From NCBI GenBank assembly GCA_946480715.1, contig CAMLKK010000039.1:1-23491 (forward strand): a stretch of DNA of 23,491 nt. The letters are read 5' to 3'. Origin of the DNA: an uncultured Bacteriovorax sp. GTDB lineage: Bacteria > Bdellovibrionota > Bacteriovoracia > Bacteriovoracales > Bacteriovoracaceae. Below the pieces are notes generated by a model, which did no database searches, was not told the origin of the DNA, and saw only the letters and a program-made list of their open reading frames with translations. This document shows positions 7,300 to 15,327 of the stretch, one piece after another (position 1 is the stretch's first letter; the number at the start of each line of letters is the position of its first letter). The translations under genes were made by a program, and so were the position numbers.

Positions 7300-9498
7300 A
7301 TGACTAGTGAATTAAGAGACACAGTTTCTACGTTACGAAACCGCGCTACTTCAAGACAACCGCGTGAATTCAAAATTCCTCTCGACAATTTAGGACAGTC
7401 GAAAAAAGTAAGTGATTACTATGGGGAACTTACTTTTGATTTCAAAACATCTGAAGACATTTCTGATGTCACAAAAAAAGAAATCATGGCCGCTCTTCAC
7501 GAAGGAAGAGGAATCAAAAAAGATCACGCTGAAGCTGTTGCTAAAGCGGTTACAACTTGGGCCGTGAAAAACGGTGCGACTCACTTCTGTCACTGGTTCC
7601 AGCCGCTCACAGGATCGACAGCAGAAAAACACGATGCTTTTTTCAGCTTTAATAAAGAAGGAAAAGCGATTGAGAGATTATCGGCGTCTCAACTTATGCA
7701 AGGTGAGCCGGATGCCTCTTCATTTCCAAACGGTGGATCACGTTCAACGTTTGAAGCTCGTGGATATACAACTTGGGATTTAACATCACCAATGTTCCTT
7801 ATCGAATCAACAAACGGAAAAACGCTTTGTATTCCAACAGCGTTCGTTTCTTATGTAGGTGATGCTCTCGACGTAAAAACTCCGCTTCTTAAATCTGTTT
7901 CTAAACTTTCAGATGCAGCAACAAAATTTTTAAATCTTGCTGGTCATAAAGATGTAAAAAATGTTCACGTCACTTGTGGTGCTGAACAAGAATATTTCCT
8001 TGTGGATAAAGCGTTCTATCACGCTCGTCCGGATCTTGTTATGACAGGAAGAACACTTTTTGGTGCGCTTTCAACTCGTAACCAACAGCTTGAAGATCAC
8101 TACTTTGGGATGATTCCTGATCGCGTTCTCGCTTTCATGCAAGAGTTAGATTACGAACTTCACCGTCTGGGGATCCCAGCGAAAACTCGTCACAACGAAG
8201 TTGCTCCTGGACAATTCGAACTTGCTCCGATTTTCGGAGAAGCAAACATTGCTGCCGACAACAACCAAATTGTTATGTCGACAATGAGAAGAGTAGCTGA
8301 AAAACATGAGATGATGGTTCTTCTTCATGAAAAACCATTTGCTGGAATCAACGGTTCAGGTAAACACGTGAACTGGTCAATGAGTTCAGACACAGGTTTA
8401 AATCTACTTGAGCCAGGATCAGAGCCACACTCAAACGTTAGATTCTTAGCTACTGTTGCAATGATCGTGGAAGCTCTTCACCGTCATTCAAATCCGCTTC
8501 GTATGGCGATTTCAGGTGCTGGAAATGATCACAGACTTGGAGCAAACGAAGCTCCTCCTTCAATCATCTCGGCTTACCTTGGAGACACACTTGATAAAAT
8601 CTTCCGCGCTATTATGGAAGACAAATCATTCACTCCAACTGACAACAATGTGATGAACCTTGGAACAAACCAACTTGCTCACTTGTTGAAAGACAATACT
8701 GACAGAAACAGAACATCTCCGTTTGCATTCACAGGAAATAAATTCGAATTCCGTGCTGTTGGTTCAAGCCACGCTATCGGTTTCCCAATGACGATTCTGA
8801 ATGCAGCAGTGACTGATGTCATGAATGAATCAAACGCATTCTTAGAAGCCGAACTTGCTCGCGGACAAACTGTTGATCAAGCTCTTATGACTCTCACTAA
8901 GAAATTAATGGGACAATCATTTAAGGCCGTCTTCAATGGCGACGGATACTCGAAAGAATGGGTTGAAGAAGCAGCAAGACGTGGTCTTCCAAATCTTCGT
9001 ACAACACCAGAAGCGCTTAAAACGATGACAGATCGTGAACAGTACAGCTTCCTTGTTAGAGGTGGCATCTTCACTCACGAAGAAATCAATACTCGTTATA
9101 ACATTCTGCTTGAGCGTTATATCAAGATCCGTGAAATCGAAATGGAAACAATGATCGATATGATCCACCAATTCGTTATCCCTTCAGGTCTTGAATACAA
9201 AACAATGCTTGCTCGTTTGATTACAACTCAAAAAGAAGTAGGGATTGCTTCAACATTCGAAGTAGATGCTTACAAAAAAGTGTCGACGAAGATTGATGAA
9301 ATCCATGCGCTTTCAACAAATCTTTCTCGCGAACTCGCGGAGCACGATCACGATCACCAAAAACATGCAGAGAAAATTGCTTCAGAACTCATGACAACGG
9401 TTACGGCGATGGCCTCTGTTTGTAACGATCTTGAAGAGCTGATTCCAAATCACTTCTATGCACTTCCTAAGTACTACGACATGTTATTCTTAAGATAA
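7300..9498 (+). CDS. glnN: Type III glutamine synthetase
   Basis: 732 residues, the size typical of GSIII (around 700-730, far longer than GSI). It makes glutamine from glutamate, ammonia and ATP in the cytoplasm. Visible active-site motifs are AEQEYFLVD (228-236, metal-binding glutamates), RHNEVAPGQFELAPIF (297-312), GSGKHVNWS (352-360), the AGNDHRLGANEAPP segment (407-420) and NKFEFRAVGSS (480-490). The C-terminal 200 residues are helical, as in the family. The ribosome site GGGGAG lies 6 bases before the ATG. GSIII lacks the GSI adenylylation loop. No nitrogen-regulatory gene is adjacent, though a palindromic TTGCGTTTCGCAT lies just upstream. A strong terminator follows the gene. Codon use matches the neighbouring housekeeping genes. 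Confidence 0.96.
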   Translation: MTSELRDTVSTLRNRATSRQPREFKIPLDNLGQSKKVSDYYGELTFDFKTSEDISDVTKKEIMAALHEGRGIKKDHAEAVAKAVTTWAVKNGATHFCHWFQPLTGSTAEKHDAFFSFNKEGKAIERLSASQLMQGEPDASSFPNGGSRSTFEARGYTTWDLTSPMFLIESTNGKTLCIPTAFVSYVGDALDVKTPLLKSVSKLSDAATKFLNLAGHKDVKNVHVTCGAEQEYFLVDKAFYHARPDLVMTGRTLFGALSTRNQQLEDHYFGMIPDRVLAFMQELDYELHRLGIPAKTRHNEVAPGQFELAPIFGEANIAADNNQIVMSTMRRVAEKHEMMVLLHEKPFAGINGSGKHVNWSMSSDTGLNLLEPGSEPHSNVRFLATVAMIVEALHRHSNPLRMAISGAGNDHRLGANEAPPSIISAYLGDTLDKIFRAIMEDKSFTPTDNNVMNLGTNQLAHLLKDNTDRNRTSPFAFTGNKFEFRAVGSSHAIGFPMTILNAAVTDVMNESNAFLEAELARGQTVDQALMTLTKKLMGQSFKAVFNGDGYSKEWVEEAARRGLPNLRTTPEALKTMTDREQYSFLVRGGIFTHEEINTRYNILLERYIKIREIEMETMIDMIHQFVIPSGLEYKTMLARLITTQKEVGIASTFEVDAYKKVSTKIDEIHALSTNLSRELAEHDHDHQKHAEKIASELMTTVTAMASVCNDLEELIPNHFYALPKYYDMLFLR

Positions 9499-9518
9499 TA
9501 TCTTGAGCTATCATTAAG

Positions 9519-9544
9519 AAGCCCCAGCAATGGGGCTTTTTTTT
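9519..9544 (+). terminator. Rho-independent terminator of glnN
   Basis: AAGCCCCA, loop GCAA, TGGGGCTT gives an eight-base-pair perfect stem with a stable tetraloop, followed by a run of eight T. It begins about 20 bases after the glnN stop codon. Confidence 0.93.
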
Positions 9545-9699
9545 GGCGTTTTTTGGGCCATCCTAAATAGTGCGCATATCTGAGGGAGGGGAAAGAATGG
9601 TCTCCTTTTAAAGAGTTGGGATGTGATGAAAGAAAGACTCATGAAAAAATAAAATTAGTCGTAAAGTGAGACATCCAATAACAATGAGGAGTCTCAAAC
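9545..9699 (+). promoter_or_regulatory. Leader region of the solute-binding protein gene with competing inverted repeats
   Basis: No long gene lies here. A purine-rich GGGAGGGGAAAG precedes an ATG at 9598 that opens only a four-codon frame, and an eight-codon frame starts at about 9626. TGAGAC (9667-9672) can pair with GTCTCA (9691-9696), placing the ribosome site GAGGA in the loop. Alternatively AGACTC (9635-9640) can pair with GAGTCT (9689-9694), which covers it. TTGGGATGT and ACATCCAA form another near-match. These could control translation of the downstream gene. I match it to no known riboswitch, and no promoter is convincing. Confidence 0.3.
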
Positions 9700-10428
9700 A
9701 TGAAAATGTTCTTTATCACAGCTATGCTTGTTCTCTCTGCCTCTCCACTACACGCAAAACTTAAAATCCTTACAGAAGATGCACCTCCTCTAAACTACGT
9801 TAAAAACGGAAAACCTGATGGTGTGGCCGTTGCGATTGTTAATGAACTTCGTAAGAGAACTGGTGAGACTTCAGAGATTGAAGTTGTTCCATGGGCGCGC
9901 GGGTATGATGACGTTCTTAAGAACCCAGACGTCATGTTGTTTTCAACAACAAGAACTGAAGCACGTGAAAATCTTTTTAAATGGGTAGGACCTCTTGCCC
10001 AAAAGAAATGGGTTTTTGTTAAGAAAAAAGGAAGCCCTATTACAATTACATCTCTTGATGATGCAAAAAAATTAAAATCAGTTGGTGCTTATAAAGACGA
10101 TGCTAAAGAGCAGTTCCTTAAAGAGAAGGGATTCACAAACGTAGACTCTGCTTCAGAAGATAAACTTAATTTCAAAAAACTAACGATGGGAAGAATTGAA
10201 GTTTGGATTACAGGAGATGACGATCTAAAAGACCACGCGAAAGCTTTGGGTGAAGATCTTGGTCAAGTAGAAGTTGCTCACGTTGTAGACGTTAAAAAAC
10301 TTTCAATCGCTTTTTCAAAACAAACAAGCGATGACGTTGTTAAGAAGTGGCAAGCTGCTTACGACACAATGGTGAAAGACGGAACTCTTAAAAAGATTCA
10401 CGAACAGTACGGTTCAAAAATCGATTAA
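9700..10428 (+). CDS. Periplasmic solute-binding protein, SBP_bac_3 (amino-acid-binding) type
   Basis: 242 residues with a signal peptide (MKMFFITAMLVLSASPLHA, cleavage after Ala19). The mature protein begins LKILTEDAPPLNYVKNGKPD and continues GVAVAIVNELRKRTG, the standard opening of family 3 extracellular solute-binding proteins. VMLFSTTRTEARENLFKWVGP matches the lobe-crossing segment, and the end YDTMVKDGTLKKIHEQYG is typical. It should bind a small solute, probably an amino acid, in the periplasm. No permease or ATPase gene is next to it, so it either serves a distant ABC transporter or has a non-transport role; orphan proteins of this type are common in this kind of genome. The ribosome site GAGGA lies 9 bases before the ATG. 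It sits behind an unusual structured leader and ahead of a terminator. Confidence 0.9.
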   Translation: MKMFFITAMLVLSASPLHAKLKILTEDAPPLNYVKNGKPDGVAVAIVNELRKRTGETSEIEVVPWARGYDDVLKNPDVMLFSTTRTEARENLFKWVGPLAQKKWVFVKKKGSPITITSLDDAKKLKSVGAYKDDAKEQFLKEKGFTNVDSASEDKLNFKKLTMGRIEVWITGDDDLKDHAKALGEDLGQVEVAHVVDVKKLSIAFSKQTSDDVVKKWQAAYDTMVKDGTLKKIHEQYGSKID

Positions 10429-10436
10429 TAAAAATG

Positions 10437-10464
10437 AAAAAGGCACCCTCGGGTGCCTTTTTTT
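10437..10464. terminator. Bidirectional terminator shared by convergent genes
   Basis: AAAAAGGCACCC, a two-base loop and GGGTGCCTTTTTTT form a long, almost perfect hairpin with a T-run on the plus strand and an A-run that becomes a T-run on the minus strand. It follows the solute-binding protein gene, and its right edge contains the first two bases of the minus-strand stop codon of the small membrane protein gene, so it can terminate both. Confidence 0.9.
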
Positions 10465-10663
10465 ATTTGAGAAAGAGTCTGAGATAGAGTCCGGTGATGA
10501 GTGTAACGAGAATTCCTCCTTGCCACATAAGTATAGTCATAAGTCGATCAAAACGTTTGTCGACGACATCGAAACGATGATCAATTTTTTTAAACTCATC
10601 TCTGAATTCAACATCCATATGATGAAAATGATTAGTCTGAGCTTTTAATGTCAGGATGAGCAT
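10463..10663 (-). CDS. Small coiled-coil protein with C-terminal membrane anchor
   Basis: 66-residue protein if started at the ATG at 10663. Residues 16-40 have charged heptad-like spacing (EFRDEFKKIDHRFDVVDKRFDRL), typical of a short coiled coil. Residues about 42-64 form a membrane helix (ILMWQGGILVTLITGLYLRLFL) ending in Lys, so it is probably tail-anchored with the coiled coil in the cytoplasm. The pattern D-R-F-D-x-x-D-x-R-F-D-R is seen in many small bacterial hemolysin-XhlA/DUF1640-like membrane proteins; the match here is only by character. The frame stays open up to a TTG at 10774, but that would overlap the methyltransferase by 68 bases. The ribosome site for 10663 is weak (AGAAG very close), so the start is uncertain. 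It is probably cotranscribed after the methyltransferase. Confidence 0.6.
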   Translation of the reverse strand: MLILTLKAQTNHFHHMDVEFRDEFKKIDHRFDVVDKRFDRLMTILMWQGGILVTLITGLYLRLFLK

Positions 10664-10706
10664 ATCTTCTGTGGTGAAATAAGAGTTAAATTTTAAATAG
10701 TGGAAA

Positions 10707-11951
10707 TCAGATTCTTCGTAGGGCGAGTATCCCAAGATTTCGAGGAGAGAGTGATTCAGTAAAATACTGTTCAAACTTCACTTCAAATCCTTTTTCTTCC
10801 AAATAAAGACAGCGATCAAGCTGCAGGTAAACTTCCAGCGCACGACCAAGCTGCCAGCGAATGATGTTACAGAGAAACATTACCCGCAATTCTCGCTGAG
10901 TTTTTTCAGAGTGGTAAAAATGTTCAAAGTCATCAATTGAAAAACCATGACCTGGTTTGATTTCATCTAATTTAAGTTTCATGTAAGCAGAAAAAGGTTC
11001 CCAATACATGTGCACCGGGCACTCACCAACATCAGTAAAATGAGAGTCGTTATATTTTTCGAGCATGAAAAGATGCAAACCATAACGATAATTTTTCACG
11101 CGCTCTTTCGTGCGATAAGTTTCCCAGCGCATTTCAGCGTGAGAACGAGTGGCGAGCGAAAGCGAATATAAGTTCAGGCGAACAAAATGATGATCTTTGT
11201 AAAAGTTGGAGAGTGGAAATTGTTCAGGAGGAATACGGTAGTAGCAGCAACCAAAATTGAGCAGGCCCTGATTTTTATGGGTGATGGTTTCGTTAATTAA
11301 CGTGACCGCGAGAGGTCCACAAGTGTGGAGACCAAGACTCAGAGAATGAGGATAAAAAATCTTTTCAATTTTCTCTCGAGGCGCATCTGCTCCGAAAGTG
11401 TGATTGATAAATTCAACATCGCTTGCCCCTTCGAGTTTACGAAATTTTTTTAAGCGTTCGCGACCAATCGCCTGAAATTCTGCATTTTGATCCAGCGAAA
11501 TTGAGGGAATCTGGTGATAGTGTGAAAGCACCCTGGAGAGGTGACCGACTCCACCGCCAATATCGACGACGTATTGAAATTTTTTTTCATCACGCACACG
11601 TTTTAAAACAGGAACTATTTTTTGAATTTCATGGCGCTTCTTTTTTTTCACTCCATGGAAGGCCCAATCTTCCAGTGGGTATTCGGGAGTGTCAGGGATA
11701 AAATCAATGTTCGTCAGTTCCATTAGTGTCTGCATGAAATGATGAAAACTGGTGCCTTCAATCTTTGCTGGGACACGTTTACAATCAACGTCAAAGAGTT
11801 CTTCTTGCGTCAATGTATCGAGCAAATCAATCCACTCGCGCGGATAATCCGCGATGGTTGAAGGATACTCGTTCATAATTTCTTCACGCCACATGGGAGC
11901 GTACAGAGCGAGGATATCCTGGAGCTTTTGGGCCTGACTTTTAAAGTTCAT
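10707..11951 (-). CDS. METTL25/RRNAD1-like SAM-dependent methyltransferase
   Basis: 414 residues. YVVDIGGGVGHLSRVLS (SAM motif I, 128-143) is followed by GLHTCGPLA (207-215) and NFGCCYYRI (232-240), and the protein ends with the SPRNL motif (402-406). This combination, especially CCY after the HTCG motif and the terminal SPRNL, is the signature of the METTL25/RRNAD family (Methyltransf_32), best known from eukaryotes and scattered in bacteria. The substrate is not established to my knowledge, and the CCY pair may bind a metal. The frame extends upstream to 12074 but would run through murD; the ATG at 11951 is the sensible start. It leaves 16 bases to the murD ATG on the other strand, so both promoters must lie inside the opposite gene or overlap. 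No clear ribosome site is present at 11951. Confidence 0.82.
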   Translation of the reverse strand: MNFKSQAQKLQDILALYAPMWREEIMNEYPSTIADYPREWIDLLDTLTQEELFDVDCKRVPAKIEGTSFHHFMQTLMELTNIDFIPDTPEYPLEDWAFHGVKKKKRHEIQKIVPVLKRVRDEKKFQYVVDIGGGVGHLSRVLSHYHQIPSISLDQNAEFQAIGRERLKKFRKLEGASDVEFINHTFGADAPREKIEKIFYPHSLSLGLHTCGPLAVTLINETITHKNQGLLNFGCCYYRIPPEQFPLSNFYKDHHFVRLNLYSLSLATRSHAEMRWETYRTKERVKNYRYGLHLFMLEKYNDSHFTDVGECPVHMYWEPFSAYMKLKLDEIKPGHGFSIDDFEHFYHSEKTQRELRVMFLCNIIRWQLGRALEVYLQLDRCLYLEEKGFEVKFEQYFTESLSPRNLGILALRRI

Positions 11952-11967
11952 GAGGTATCTTAATACC

Positions 11968-13320
11968 ATGTTTACACTGAAAGATAAAAGAGTTGCAGTT
12001 TTTGGTATGGGGGTTTCTGGACTATCGGCCTTGCGATTTGTCCGAGAACTTGGTGGCGACATCATCGCGATCAATAGTGGAGAAGTTTCATCATGGGCGA
12101 AACCAGGTGGAGTTCTAGAATACGTCGACCAAAAAAATTGTTTTGCTGAAAATGATCCGGGCGTAGCTGCTCACCTTATCAGCGCAGACCTCGTTATTCT
12201 GTCTCCAGGCATTCCACGCGATCACGTGCTGATGAAACCCTTACTTGATCGCAATATTCCCATCTGGGGCGAAATTGAGCTTGCTTATCGTTATATTAAA
12301 AGTGCTGATATGCTCTCACCAATGATTGGGATCACTGGTACTAACGGTAAAACAACAACCACAACATTTTTAGGTGAGATGATCGAAGGCGATAACAAAA
12401 GTGTTTTTGTTGGCGGAAACATTGGCGTCCCTTTTTGCGATTACGCTTATGAAGTTAAACAAACGGGAAAAAAACGAGATTTCATTTTGCTCGAGCTTTC
12501 AAGTTTCCAGTTAGAAAGCATTGATGAATTCAAGCTTAATGTAGGAATGATTCTTAATCTTTTCCAAAATCACGGCGAACGTTATTCGACTATTGAAGAA
12601 TACGGGCGTAGTAAATTTTTTCTCACGAATAAATTTACAGCAAATGATGTGCTCATTTATGCCGAAGATTTTCCTCTCATTAAGAACTGGGCGCAGACAG
12701 TTCCTGGCAAAAAAATTGCGCTTAATACAGAAAATCCAAAAATTAATTTCGATACAAAAAATTTCAAACTTCCAGGCGTTCACAATAGAGTGAATCTCTC
12801 TTTTGTCATTGCGGCCGCTGAAACAATCGGTCTTACAAAAGAAGGTATTCAAAAATCAATTGATAGCTTTGCTGGTGTTCATCACCGAATTGAATATGTA
12901 AAAGATGTGCAGGGGCTTCCGGGCTTTAAAGTCTTTAATGATGCCAAAAGTACGAACTGGGATGCGACGATGACGGCGGTCACGGCCATGGCCGATTTCA
13001 ATCTTCCGATTCATTTGATCATTGGCGGAAAAAAACGTGGTCATGGTGATTCTATCCTTCCGCATCTGGACTTCCTCAAATCGCGCGTAAAGCGATTTTA
13101 TCTCATTGGAGAGATGGGAGCGGAAATAGAGGCCGAATTAAAAGGCAAAGTGGATTATATTCAGAGTGGGACGCTTTCGAATGTAGTGGAAGAAATGCGA
13201 TCATCGTTTGGAAAAAGTGAGGGAGTGTTGTTATTTTCTCCGGGATTTCCGTCGTTCGATCAATTCAATAACTATGCTCACAGAGGTGAGTCGTTCATCA
13301 AGCTTTTAACTAAGAATTAG
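11968..13320 (+). CDS. murD: UDP-N-acetylmuramoyl-L-alanine--D-glutamate ligase
   Basis: 450-residue Mur ligase that adds D-glutamate to UDP-MurNAc-L-Ala in the cytoplasm. VAVFGMGVSGLSALRF is the N-terminal Rossmann glycine loop, GITGTNGKTTTT (121-132) is the ATP P-loop, and ELSSFQLE (176-183) is the MurD-specific segment. NLFQNHGERY keeps the catalytic His but has Asn where most MurD have Asp (usual form NxxxDHxDR). A Lys in GRSKF is the probable carbamylated residue. PGVHNRVN, FNDAKSTN and LIIGGKKRGHGD give the C-terminal domain. An ATG six codons upstream (11950) would overlap the divergent methyltransferase start. Position 11968 fits the family N-terminus, with TGAGG 12 bases before it. 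The gene is isolated from a dcw cluster; its only neighbours are unrelated. Confidence 0.95.
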   Translation: MFTLKDKRVAVFGMGVSGLSALRFVRELGGDIIAINSGEVSSWAKPGGVLEYVDQKNCFAENDPGVAAHLISADLVILSPGIPRDHVLMKPLLDRNIPIWGEIELAYRYIKSADMLSPMIGITGTNGKTTTTTFLGEMIEGDNKSVFVGGNIGVPFCDYAYEVKQTGKKRDFILLELSSFQLESIDEFKLNVGMILNLFQNHGERYSTIEEYGRSKFFLTNKFTANDVLIYAEDFPLIKNWAQTVPGKKIALNTENPKINFDTKNFKLPGVHNRVNLSFVIAAAETIGLTKEGIQKSIDSFAGVHHRIEYVKDVQGLPGFKVFNDAKSTNWDATMTAVTAMADFNLPIHLIIGGKKRGHGDSILPHLDFLKSRVKRFYLIGEMGAEIEAELKGKVDYIQSGTLSNVVEEMRSSFGKSEGVLLFSPGFPSFDQFNNYAHRGESFIKLLTKN

Positions 13321-13472
13321 CGAATCGCCGCCAATGTCACATCTTTTTTCGGCTTCGAAGCGACCATGGTGTCTTCACTGTTGTTGCCTTTGAAGCGGAA
13401 ATTATCCAAGACCACCATTTTGAACAAAAAAAGCCCCAGGATTAGGAAGACTGGGTTGAGTTTTGATTTCAT
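13317..13472 (-). CDS. Small membrane protein, 51 residues
   Basis: The frame from the ATG at 13472 encodes MKSKLNPVFLILGLFLFKMV followed by a polar tail rich in Asp, Asn, Ser and Lys. This is a basic n-region and one hydrophobic helix, so it is a signal-anchored small protein with an exported or cytoplasmic tail. GGTGGAG lies 3-5 bases before the ATG. The open frame continues upstream into the Xaa-Pro aminopeptidase gene, but the ribosome site and charge pattern favour 13472. Its TAA overlaps the murD TAG in a four-base TTAG. I do not recognise a family. It may be real, because the hydrophobic segment begins right after the start. It occupies the 230-base gap between murD and pepP and shares its upstream region with pepP. 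Confidence 0.5.
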   Translation of the reverse strand: MKSKLNPVFLILGLFLFKMVVLDNFRFKGNNSEDTMVASKPKKDVTLAAIR

Positions 13473-13516
13473 ATGCTCCACCGAATGAGTTATAATCTTT
13501 ATGCCCTGATCGGCAT
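13467..13516 (+). promoter_or_regulatory. Promoter and operator-like inverted repeat for the Xaa-Pro aminopeptidase gene
   Basis: A perfect -10 hexamer TATAAT (13491-13496) lies 18 bases after a poor -35 TTTCAT (13467-13472). The predicted transcription start falls in ATGCC-CTGATC-GGCAT (13501-13516), an inverted repeat with five-base arms that could be an operator or a small 5' hairpin. The coding start is at 13552, with AAGG 8-9 bases before it. The region is shared with the divergent small membrane protein gene. Confidence 0.45.
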
Positions 13517-13551
13517 CATTGTTTAGAAACTTAACTAAAAAGGTATAGTTT

Positions 13552-15327
13552 ATGGCGAAAGCTGGATTTTTAAGCTTGAGTGACGTGCAAGCTAACATTA
13601 ACGCGTTGAAATCATTTATGAAGAAGAACAAGCTCGACAGCTTTTATCTTTCTTCATCAGACATCTTTTTGAACGAATATGTCCCGCTCGAAGACTGTCA
13701 TCGTTATTACGTGACAGGTTTCACGGGATCAACTGCTGAGGCCATCGTTCCTCTTGAAGGGAAGGTTGTTTTGTTTGTTGATGGTCGCTACTTTGAACAA
13801 GCAGATATCGAAGTTAATCAAGATATCGTTCACGTTTTCAAAGTTCCTTATGGAGTTTCACTTCGTCAGGCGATGAAAGAAGTTGTTGAAGCAAAAAAAT
13901 TAAAGGCCCTTGGTGTGGAAGGAGATCGTCTCGATCTTTCTCTCTACAATGAGTTTTCTTCTTGGACGAAAACAACAAGCTTTAACAATGCTGAATTGAA
14001 GTCTGTCATTACTTTCAAAGGAACAGAGTTCGATAAAAAAATTCGCGAGCTCGGTGTTGATCTTGTAGGTGAATCTACTGCTGATAAACTTAAGCGTATT
14101 GTAAAACCAGGTGAAGCTTTTTTTCTTTCAAGCTTAGATTCTATTGCTTGGCTCACAAATATGCGCCGTCATGAGCTTCCAAATCAAAGTACATTTCGTG
14201 CTAAGGCCATTGCGACTCACGAATCCGTCTATCTTTTGATGGAACACATTGAAGGTGAGATTAAAAATCCTGCAATTGAATTATTCATGGGAAGTTTTGA
14301 TCGTTTGGAAGAATTTTTAGGGGCCATCGCTGAATACGAAACGTCTCTTAAAAAACTTATTGGGCTTGAAACAAATAAAATCGAAAAAGTTTTTTATTCT
14401 GCTAACTCTACCAACACTGCTGATTATCTAAAACTCTCAGCGCATTTTGGAGCAGAGAAATTAGTAAATAAAGTGGAAGGACTTATTCCATTTCACGCGC
14501 TTAAAAATCAAACTGAATTGAAATCTATTCTTGCTTCATTTGATCGTGCAGATACGGCGATTTTCCAAACGATTACTTGGGTAAAAGAACAAGTTGCGAA
14601 TGGAAACGAACTTTCTGAATTAGATTTTTATCACAAGTGCAATGAGTTCTATAAAAAGAACGGAGCTCTTGATCAATCATTCGGAACGATTTCAGCTTTC
14701 GGTGCAAACTCTTCTATCATTCACTTTGGTTCACCAAGTAAAGATATTAAATTCAAAAAAGATGAACTCGTTCTGCTTGATTCAGGCGGCTACTTTGAAT
14801 CAGGTTATGCAACAGATACAACACGTGCCTTTTTAAGTGGTGGAACAGCGAGTGCAAAACAAAAAGAAGTTTACACACTCGTCTTAAAGTCAATCCTCGC
14901 TACTCAAAATGCTGTGTTCCCGGATAATACATGGGGATCAGTCATTGATGGTGTCGCAAGACAACCCATCTTTAAAGCTGGATTCAACTATAATCATGGA
15001 ACTGGACACGGTGTAGGAATTAATGTTCACGAGGGTGGATTTAGACTTTCAACGACATCAAACATTCCTTTGAGAGAACACCATTTAGGATCAATCGAAC
15101 CAGGAATCTACATTCCTGGATTTGGTGGAGTTCGACTTGAAAACGTAGCTGTTATTGAACGTCATCCTGAACACTCGAACATGCTCAAGTTCAGATCTTT
15201 TACTTATGTAGGATTTGATCATGACCTCATCGATTTCGACATGCTTTCTGAAGAAGAAAAGACATGGTTAGATGAGTACGAAAAAGAATGTGCTAAAAAA
15301 GGAAGAAGCTTTAAGTATAAAGCTTAG
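13552..15327 (+). CDS. Xaa-Pro aminopeptidase (M24B, three-domain APP1 type)
   Basis: 591-residue aminopeptidase P that removes an N-terminal residue preceding proline. Two creatinase-like N-terminal domains occupy residues 1-315 (YVTGFTGSTAEAIV and VDGRYFEQAD are typical), and the catalytic pita-bread domain occupies about 320-560. Dinuclear metal ligands are Asp410 (LLDSGG), Asp422 (ATDTTRAF), His486 (GTGHGVG), Glu516 (SIEPGIY) and Glu530 (RLENVAVIE), and all are present. The last 60 residues match the APP1 C-terminal extension (SEEEKTWLDEY). No signal peptide is present, so it is cytoplasmic. Together with the S9 and M61 peptidases it would help complete peptide breakdown. The gene overlaps the convergent matrixin gene by 17 bases. 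Confidence 0.95.
   Translation: MAKAGFLSLSDVQANINALKSFMKKNKLDSFYLSSSDIFLNEYVPLEDCHRYYVTGFTGSTAEAIVPLEGKVVLFVDGRYFEQADIEVNQDIVHVFKVPYGVSLRQAMKEVVEAKKLKALGVEGDRLDLSLYNEFSSWTKTTSFNNAELKSVITFKGTEFDKKIRELGVDLVGESTADKLKRIVKPGEAFFLSSLDSIAWLTNMRRHELPNQSTFRAKAIATHESVYLLMEHIEGEIKNPAIELFMGSFDRLEEFLGAIAEYETSLKKLIGLETNKIEKVFYSANSTNTADYLKLSAHFGAEKLVNKVEGLIPFHALKNQTELKSILASFDRADTAIFQTITWVKEQVANGNELSELDFYHKCNEFYKKNGALDQSFGTISAFGANSSIIHFGSPSKDIKFKKDELVLLDSGGYFESGYATDTTRAFLSGGTASAKQKEVYTLVLKSILATQNAVFPDNTWGSVIDGVARQPIFKAGFNYNHGTGHGVGINVHEGGFRLSTTSNIPLREHHLGSIEPGIYIPGFGGVRLENVAVIERHPEHSNMLKFRSFTYVGFDHDLIDFDMLSEEEKTWLDEYEKECAKKGRSFKYKA

Noticed and set aside
10663..10774. Longer version of the small anchored protein starting at TTG 10774
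   Set aside because: It overlaps the conserved SPRNL end of the methyltransferase by 68 bases and uses a rare start; the shorter frame begins after that gene's stop.
12511..12852. 113-codon minus-strand frame inside murD
   Set aside because: It lies wholly within the conserved murD coding region and shows no domain or ribosome site.
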